A DNA stretch of 9,325 bases from an uncultured Porphyromonadaceae bacterium (GTDB lineage: Bacteria; Bacteroidota; Bacteroidia; Bacteroidales; Muribaculaceae), in contig CAMWXO010000050.1 of assembly GCA_947178245.1 (NCBI GenBank), positions 1-9,325 of the forward strand. The letters run 5' to 3'. The notes beneath the pieces were generated by a model that saw only the letters and a program-made list of their open reading frames with translations, was not told the origin of the DNA and ran no database searches. Within the stretch, counting starts at the first letter, position 1, and each line of letters begins with the position of its first letter. Of this stretch, positions 5,463-9,325 are shown piece by piece. The translations under genes were made by a program, and so were the position numbers.

Positions 5463-6731
5463 ATGGCAAAGAAATCATCCGGCAACGGACTCTCATGCGC
5501 GATGTGCGGCACCGTAGACTCCCCGTCTTCACCCGTGGTGGAGATAATGCCGGGGCTCTCGCTCTGCACAGACTGCATCTCCTATATCGACACGGCGGCT
5601 GCTGCCGAACTGGGAAAGCGCGCCTCCGACTCGCAACCTGCGCCCAAGGCCAAGCGTTCCATACCGAAGCCCAAGGAGATAAAGGAATATCTCGACCAGT
5701 ATATCATCGGGCAGGATGAGGCTAAGAAATACATGGCCGTGGCAGTCTACAACCACTACAAGCGCATAGCGCGCCTCGACGCCGGGGAGCAGGATGCCGA
5801 AGACGTGGACATAGAGAAGTCGAACGTGATTCTCGTGGGCCCCACCGGCACCGGCAAGACATTGCTGGCCAAGACCATCGCCCGCCTGCTCGACGTGCCT
5901 TTCACAATCGTGGACGCCACCGTCCTCACCGAGGCCGGATATGTGGGCGAAGACATCGAAAGCCTTCTGACGCGTCTTCTGCAGGCCTGCGACTACGACG
6001 TGAAGCGTGCTGAACGCGGCATAGTCTTCATCGACGAGATCGACAAGATAGCCAGAAAAAGCGACAATCCCTCGATCACACGCGACGTGAGCGGAGAGGG
6101 AGTGCAGCAAGGCCTTCTGAAACTCCTCGAGGGCTCTACGGTGCTCGTGCCGCCAAACGGCGGCAGAAAGCATCCGGAGCAGAAGATGATTCCGGTGGAT
6201 ACGAAAAACATCCTTTTCGTATGCGGCGGCGCATTCGACGGCATAGAGCGCAAGATCGCGGCCAGGCTCAACACCCACACCGTAGGCTATGCCCATAATT
6301 CAGGCGACGCCAAAAAGAAACGCGAGAATCTCATGCGCTACGTGATGCCGCAGGATCTGAAGTCGTTCGGCCTCATCCCGGAGATCATCGGGCGCCTGCC
6401 GGTGCTGACGGCCCTCAACCCGCTCGACCGCGAAGCCCTGCGCAGGATACTTGTGGAGCCGAAAAACGCCATCATCCGTCAGTATCAGAAACTCTTCGAG
6501 ATGGACGGCGTGGAGCTTACCTTCACCGATGACGCGCTCGACACCATAGTAGACAAAGCCATCGAATACAAACTCGGGGCCCGAGGCCTGAGAAGCATCG
6601 TTGAGACCGTGATGGTCGATGCCATGTATGAGGTGCCTTCCACGAAGCAGAAGAAGTTTACAGTAGATGCCGCCTACGTGCTCGAAAAACTCTCACGCAA
6701 TCCGGGCCTCAACCAGTCGGGAGAGCAATAA
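5463..6731 (+). CDS. clpX: ATP-dependent Clp protease ATP-binding subunit ClpX
   Basis: AAA+ unfoldase that feeds tagged substrates to ClpP. It has 422 residues, the usual length. The N-terminal zinc-binding domain has C12-x2-C15 and C35-x2-C38. The AAA+ core has Walker A GPTGTGKT (126-133), pore loop GYVG (159-162), Walker B GIVFIDEID (186-194) with Glu192, an RKH substrate loop (GGRKHPEQ 233-240), the IIGRLPVL box (308-315) and sensor 2 GARGLR (372-377). The ClpP-contact loop, IGF in E. coli, appears here as VGY (274-276), which is usual for this phylum. It is the last gene of the tig-clpP-clpX unit and a strong terminator follows at 6781-6817. No defect was seen. Confidence 0.97.
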   Translation: MAKKSSGNGLSCAMCGTVDSPSSPVVEIMPGLSLCTDCISYIDTAAAAELGKRASDSQPAPKAKRSIPKPKEIKEYLDQYIIGQDEAKKYMAVAVYNHYKRIARLDAGEQDAEDVDIEKSNVILVGPTGTGKTLLAKTIARLLDVPFTIVDATVLTEAGYVGEDIESLLTRLLQACDYDVKRAERGIVFIDEIDKIARKSDNPSITRDVSGEGVQQGLLKLLEGSTVLVPPNGGRKHPEQKMIPVDTKNILFVCGGAFDGIERKIAARLNTHTVGYAHNSGDAKKKRENLMRYVMPQDLKSFGLIPEIIGRLPVLTALNPLDREALRRILVEPKNAIIRQYQKLFEMDGVELTFTDDALDTIVDKAIEYKLGARGLRSIVETVMVDAMYEVPSTKQKKFTVDAAYVLEKLSRNPGLNQSGEQ

Positions 6732-6780
6732 GGAAAGATTTAAGCGCGACAGAATACAATTTTCGACACATCTTTACGTT

Positions 6781-6817
6781 AAGAAAGGAGGAAAACATGT
6801 TTTCCTCCTTTTTTATT
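6781..6817 (+). terminator. Rho-independent terminator after clpX
   Basis: A perfect 12-bp stem (6784-6795 with 6800-6811) extends to 15 bp with one wobble, has a CATG loop and is followed by a T-rich tail. The left arm contains AGGAGG and the loop contains an ATG (6797) in frame with the downstream isomerase. That ATG is best read as part of the terminator, not as a start. Confidence 0.82.
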
Positions 6818-6832
6818 GAACTGAAACAGACA

Positions 6833-8329
6833 ATGAACAGAAAGACAATCGCAGCAATAGCGATCACAGCAGCCACCGCCCTGACAGGCATGGCGAAGAA
6901 AGAGGTGGTGATGACTGTCAACGGTGAAGATGTGAGCCGTTCGGAATTTGAATACCTCTATCACAAGAACCGGCAGCAACAGGTGGAACCTCAGACACTG
7001 GAAGATTACGCCGAAATGTTCAAGATCTACAAGCTGAAGGTGGCCGATGCTCACGCCAAGGGAATCGACACCCTCGCCTCTTTCCGGAAAGAGATGGATC
7101 AGTATAAGGCAGACCTCGCCAAGCCTTACATGACAGATTCAATCTTTCTCAACTCCCTCGTAAAGGAGGAGTATGACCGCAGTCGTAACGAGGTGGAGGC
7201 TTACCACATCATGATTCTGAAAGGCAACACTCCGGAGTCAGAACGCCTGGCTTACGCCACAGCCGACTCGTTGCGCTCCGCCATCATCGGAGGCGCCGAC
7301 TTCGGCGAGCTGGCCAAGAAATATTCCACCGACCGCGGCAGTTACCTCTCCGGCGGAAGGATGGGATGGATCACCACCGGCCGCTTCCCATACGCATTCG
7401 AGAAGATGGCGTTCAGCCTTCAGCCGGGCGAGATCTCGGAAATAGTGGAATCCGCTCAGGCCTATCACGTGCTCAAAGGTGGACGTAAGCGTCCGGCACG
7501 AGGCTCGGTGCTGACTGAACACATCATGAAAATGTGCCGTCAGGATGCCACCGCTGAAGAAGAGGCCGCGGCAAAAGCAGCCATCGACAGCATAGCGAAA
7601 GTGGTGAAGGCTGACCCTGAGAAATTTGAGGATCTTGCTCGCGAACTCAGCGACGACAAGGGCTCCGGACGCCAGGGCGGACGCCTCCAGTGGTTTGAGG
7701 CCGGCATGATGGTGGAGCCTTTCGATTCAGCTGCCTTCGAGATAGGAATAGGAGAAATTTCCGAGCCGTTCAGAAGCCAGTTCGGCTGGCACATAGTGCG
7801 CAAGCTCGACGCGCGCGGACTCGCTACACTCGACGATATGAAGCCCGTGCTTCTGCAGCGATTCTCCTCAGAGCAAGACGAAAGAAACGCCCTTATCCGC
7901 AAGAATCTTATCGCCAATCTCGGCAAGAAGCACAAGGGAAGCCTCTCCAAAGCCAACATCGATATGCTCTGCAACGGAGTGGCGGAGACAGGAATAGACT
8001 CCGTATGGATGGTCAATGCCCGCAACCGCGCCACCATCGGCAATATCGAGATAGCAAAAATCGGCAAGAAAAGCATCTGCCTGGCAGACTGGGCCGAGAA
8101 TGCCATGCCGCTCAACATTACTGACGGGGAGACGGCTTGCAGCCGACTGCGCGGCATACTCGAAAATTTCTATGACAACAGCCTCATCTCCACCGAAGAA
8201 GACTGGCTCTATAACAACGTCGCCGCCTACAGCAACCTGCTTGATGAATACCGCGACGGCTCGCTCCTCTACGAGGCAAGCCTGCAGGAAGTGTGGGATC
8301 GCGCGGGGAAAGACACCGAAGGACTATAG
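6833..8329 (+). CDS. Periplasmic parvulin-type peptidyl-prolyl isomerase, cut by in-frame TAG
   Basis: A SurA/PrsA-like folding factor expected in the periplasm, where it would help outer-membrane and secreted proteins fold. From ATG 6833 the product has 498 residues. A signal peptide (MNRKTIAAIAITAATALTG) precedes a SurA-type helical chaperone region, about 25-118 (VNGEDVSRSEFEYLYHKN, then YAEMFKIYKLKVADA). Two parvulin domains follow: about 121-216 (EAYHIMILK, FGELAKKYSTDRGS, GGRMGWI) and about 226-325 (TEHIMKM, FEDLARELSDDKGSGRQGG, FGWHIVRKLD). The C-terminal helical part breaks off after TEGL at TAG 8327-8329. The same frame stays open after the stop to 8770 with family-like sequence, so the intact protein would have about 645 residues. 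ATG 6797 was rejected as start because it lies in the clpX terminator loop and would place polar residues before the signal peptide. No clear promoter was found between clpX and this gene. Confidence 0.88.
   Translation: MNRKTIAAIAITAATALTGMAKKEVVMTVNGEDVSRSEFEYLYHKNRQQQVEPQTLEDYAEMFKIYKLKVADAHAKGIDTLASFRKEMDQYKADLAKPYMTDSIFLNSLVKEEYDRSRNEVEAYHIMILKGNTPESERLAYATADSLRSAIIGGADFGELAKKYSTDRGSYLSGGRMGWITTGRFPYAFEKMAFSLQPGEISEIVESAQAYHVLKGGRKRPARGSVLTEHIMKMCRQDATAEEEAAAKAAIDSIAKVVKADPEKFEDLARELSDDKGSGRQGGRLQWFEAGMMVEPFDSAAFEIGIGEISEPFRSQFGWHIVRKLDARGLATLDDMKPVLLQRFSSEQDERNALIRKNLIANLGKKHKGSLSKANIDMLCNGVAETGIDSVWMVNARNRATIGNIEIAKIGKKSICLADWAENAMPLNITDGETACSRLRGILENFYDNSLISTEEDWLYNNVAAYSNLLDEYRDGSLLYEASLQEVWDRAGKDTEGL
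8327..8329 (+). other. In-frame amber stop inside the isomerase gene
   Basis: GGA CTA TAG AAA TAT TTC: one base separates TAG from GAG, AAG or CAG. With Glu here, TEGLEKYFKAN reads as a continuous family-like helix. It may be a substitution, a sequencing error, or a readthrough site. Confidence 0.85.
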
Positions 8330-8377
8330 AAATATTTCAAGGCGAACAGCAGCAACTACACATGGCAGAAGCCTCAC

Positions 8378-8770
8378 GTGAAAGGTATTCTCGTGCAGGC
8401 AGTCAATGACTCAGTAGGCGCCATCATCCGTGAGAGACTCGCATCGATCAGCGACGAATCAGAACTGAAGGCACTTGGAAAAGAGTTTGCCGGAAAGGCT
8501 TCGCTCAAGCGCGTGAACTGCGAGGAAGGCCACGACAAGATGGTAGACTATCTCGCATTCGGAGGCGCGGAAGTGAAGCCGAGCAATAAGAAATTTACCG
8601 AAGTCTACCTCTGGAATCCGAGGATGCTCAACGAGCCCGAAAGCATGAGCGATGTGAAAAGCCTCGTGGTGAGCGACTATCAGACATATCTGGAGTCAGA
8701 CTGGGTGAAACGCCTTAAAGAGAAATATCCGGTCACCGTAAATGAGAAGGTGCTCAGGAAAGTGAAGTAA
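8378..8770 (+). CDS. C-terminal part of the interrupted isomerase
   Basis: The open frame continues directly from the TAG (8330) in the same phase as the upstream gene; GTG 8378 is only the first possible start in it. From 8330 the 146 residues read KYFKANSSNYTWQKPHVKG and onward to YPVTVNEKVLRKVK, which resembles the usual C-terminus of Bacteroidetes periplasmic isomerases of this type. The fragment has no signal peptide, and GTG has no obvious translation signal, so a separate functional protein is unlikely. The reading frame has no further stop or frameshift over 441 nt. That argues for recent loss, an error in the sequence, or translation through the stop. A terminator follows at 8810-8847. 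Confidence 0.7.
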   Translation: MKGILVQAVNDSVGAIIRERLASISDESELKALGKEFAGKASLKRVNCEEGHDKMVDYLAFGGAEVKPSNKKFTEVYLWNPRMLNEPESMSDVKSLVVSDYQTYLESDWVKRLKEKYPVTVNEKVLRKVK

Positions 8771-8798
8771 AAATATAGTTGGAGGATAGGATTTAACT

Positions 8799-8806
8799 TA
8801 ATTTTG
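8799..8806 (+). promoter_or_regulatory. Isolated -7 box in front of a terminator
   Basis: TAATTTTG matches the -7 consensus in full. The nearest -33-like TTG (8779-8781) is 17 nt away, shorter than usual. The terminator stem begins 4 nt later, so any transcript would be just a hairpin of about 35 nt. It may be a chance match. Confidence 0.3.
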
Positions 8807-8809
8807 CAC

Positions 8810-8847
8810 TCGGGATGCGCTCAGGCGGGCTGCATCCCGATTTTTTT
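8810..8847 (+). terminator. Rho-independent terminator after the isomerase gene
   Basis: TCGGGATGC (8810-8818) pairs perfectly with GCATCCCGA (8832-8840), followed by T7 at 8841-8847. Confidence 0.85.
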
Positions 8848-8879
8848 ATTGTGGAGTTGAGATTTTTTTTGTAATTTTG
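8848..8879 (+). promoter_or_regulatory. Promoter of the lipoprotein gene
   Basis: ATTG (8848-8851), a 20-nt spacer, then a perfect -7 box TAATTTTG (8872-8879). The start codon at 8887 lies 7 nt after the box, leaving almost no leader. Confidence 0.65.
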
Positions 8880-8886
8880 CTGATTG

Positions 8887-9325
8887 ATGAAGAATAGCGC
8901 GATAATACTCTTTGGGCTTCCGCTTCTTGCCTGCTCATGCGGCGCAAAGGATGGAGCGGCCTCGGCAGAAAACCCCGACTTCGTGGCGCAATACCGCGAT
9001 TCGGTGCTTCTCATGCCCGACATACTCCGCAGGGTGCCCGCAGGGATTTCATCGTCAGACAGCGCCACCATGATACGCTCTATCGCCGACAGCTGGATCG
9101 ACGGATTCATCATCGAGGATCTTGCAGCAAGCCAGATCGACGACATGGATCGCATAGAGCAACTGACCGCCGACTACCGCCGGAGCCTTATCGCTGACTC
9201 CTACAGGCGCAAGATGCGTGCGAAGGGTGTGCAACCTATAGACACTGCGGCAGTGACGCAATACTACAAGCGCAATCTGACCTCACTCCGCCTCGAACGC
9301 CCCATCATCAAGGGCCTCTTCATGA
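8887..9325 (+). CDS. SurA/parvulin-like lipoprotein (partial, 5' part)
   Basis: An open frame of 146 codons runs to the window edge without a stop. The N-terminus MKNSAIILFGLPLLACSCG is a lipoprotein signal; lipidation could fall on C16 (LLAC) or C18 (ACSC). After a short spacer, the helical segment (WIDGFIIEDLAASQIDD, ADYRRSLIADSYRRKM) leads to VTQYYKRNLTSLRLERP and IIKGLFM. This resembles the helical region just before the parvulin domain in Bacteroidetes periplasmic isomerases. In such genomes a lipoprotein of this kind often follows the first isomerase gene, which fits the context. The parvulin domain itself, if present, is outside the window, so isomerase activity cannot be judged. ATG 8887 is needed to keep the signal peptide. 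It has its own promoter behind the terminator, so it can be expressed independently of the interrupted gene. Confidence 0.8.
   Translation, partial: MKNSAIILFGLPLLACSCGAKDGAASAENPDFVAQYRDSVLLMPDILRRVPAGISSSDSATMIRSIADSWIDGFIIEDLAASQIDDMDRIEQLTADYRRSLIADSYRRKMRAKGVQPIDTAAVTQYYKRNLTSLRLERPIIKGLFM

Noticed and set aside
5529..6296. 255-codon minus-strand frame inside clpX
   Set aside because: Shadow frame opposite a fully conserved ClpX.
6797..6832. Longer N-terminus of the isomerase from ATG 6797
   Set aside because: The ATG is in the loop of the clpX terminator and the added residues would disrupt the signal peptide; ATG 6833 fits better.
8100..8381. Ser/Thr-rich plus-strand frame overlapping the isomerase end
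   Set aside because: Out-of-frame shadow; it only happens to bridge the in-frame TAG and has no recognisable protein features.

Overview
The window looks like a chromosomal segment of a gut-type Bacteroidales, possibly Muribaculaceae-like. The reasons are the trigger factor, ClpP and ClpX variants, a carboxypeptidase-regulatory-domain envelope protein, and three matches to the Bacteroidetes -7 promoter box (TAnnTTTG), each about 20 nt downstream of a -33 TTTG-like box. Base composition is moderately GC-rich. I see no insertion sequence, phage gene, tRNA, rRNA or CRISPR array. Genus is not resolvable from sequence alone.

Left part (1-3200): the last codons of an upstream gene overlap a DUF3037 gene (24-407). 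A two-sided terminator separates it from a convergent gene (486-1049, minus strand) for a secreted protein made of a Cys/Lys block, a collagen-like Gly-X-Y stretch and a Spy/CpxP-like helical region. A conserved Bacteroidales envelope protein (1242-2528) follows. Then comes a second small secreted Cys/Lys protein (2641-3075) in which cysteines recur every seven residues. The two Cys/Lys genes share a 54-bp segment, 51 of 54 bases identical, in inverted orientation. This pair around the envelope gene is the best candidate for an undescribed system. A metal- or redox-buffering role in the periplasm is inference only.

Middle part (3182-6817): a textbook Bacteroidetes promoter drives tig-clpP-clpX, the conserved cytoplasmic folding and proteolysis operon. 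A strong hairpin lies between tig and clpP, and a near-perfect terminator follows clpX.

Right part (6833-9325): a periplasmic SurA/parvulin-type peptidyl-prolyl isomerase with two parvulin domains is cut by a single in-frame TAG at 8327-8329. The remaining 146 codons stay open and family-like to 8770. After a terminator, a new promoter leads into a lipoprotein that resembles the N-terminal chaperone region of the same isomerase class and runs off the window end.

The theme is protein folding and quality control on both sides of the inner membrane: trigger factor and ClpXP in the cytoplasm, and parvulin chaperones plus a Spy/CpxP-like protein in the periplasm.
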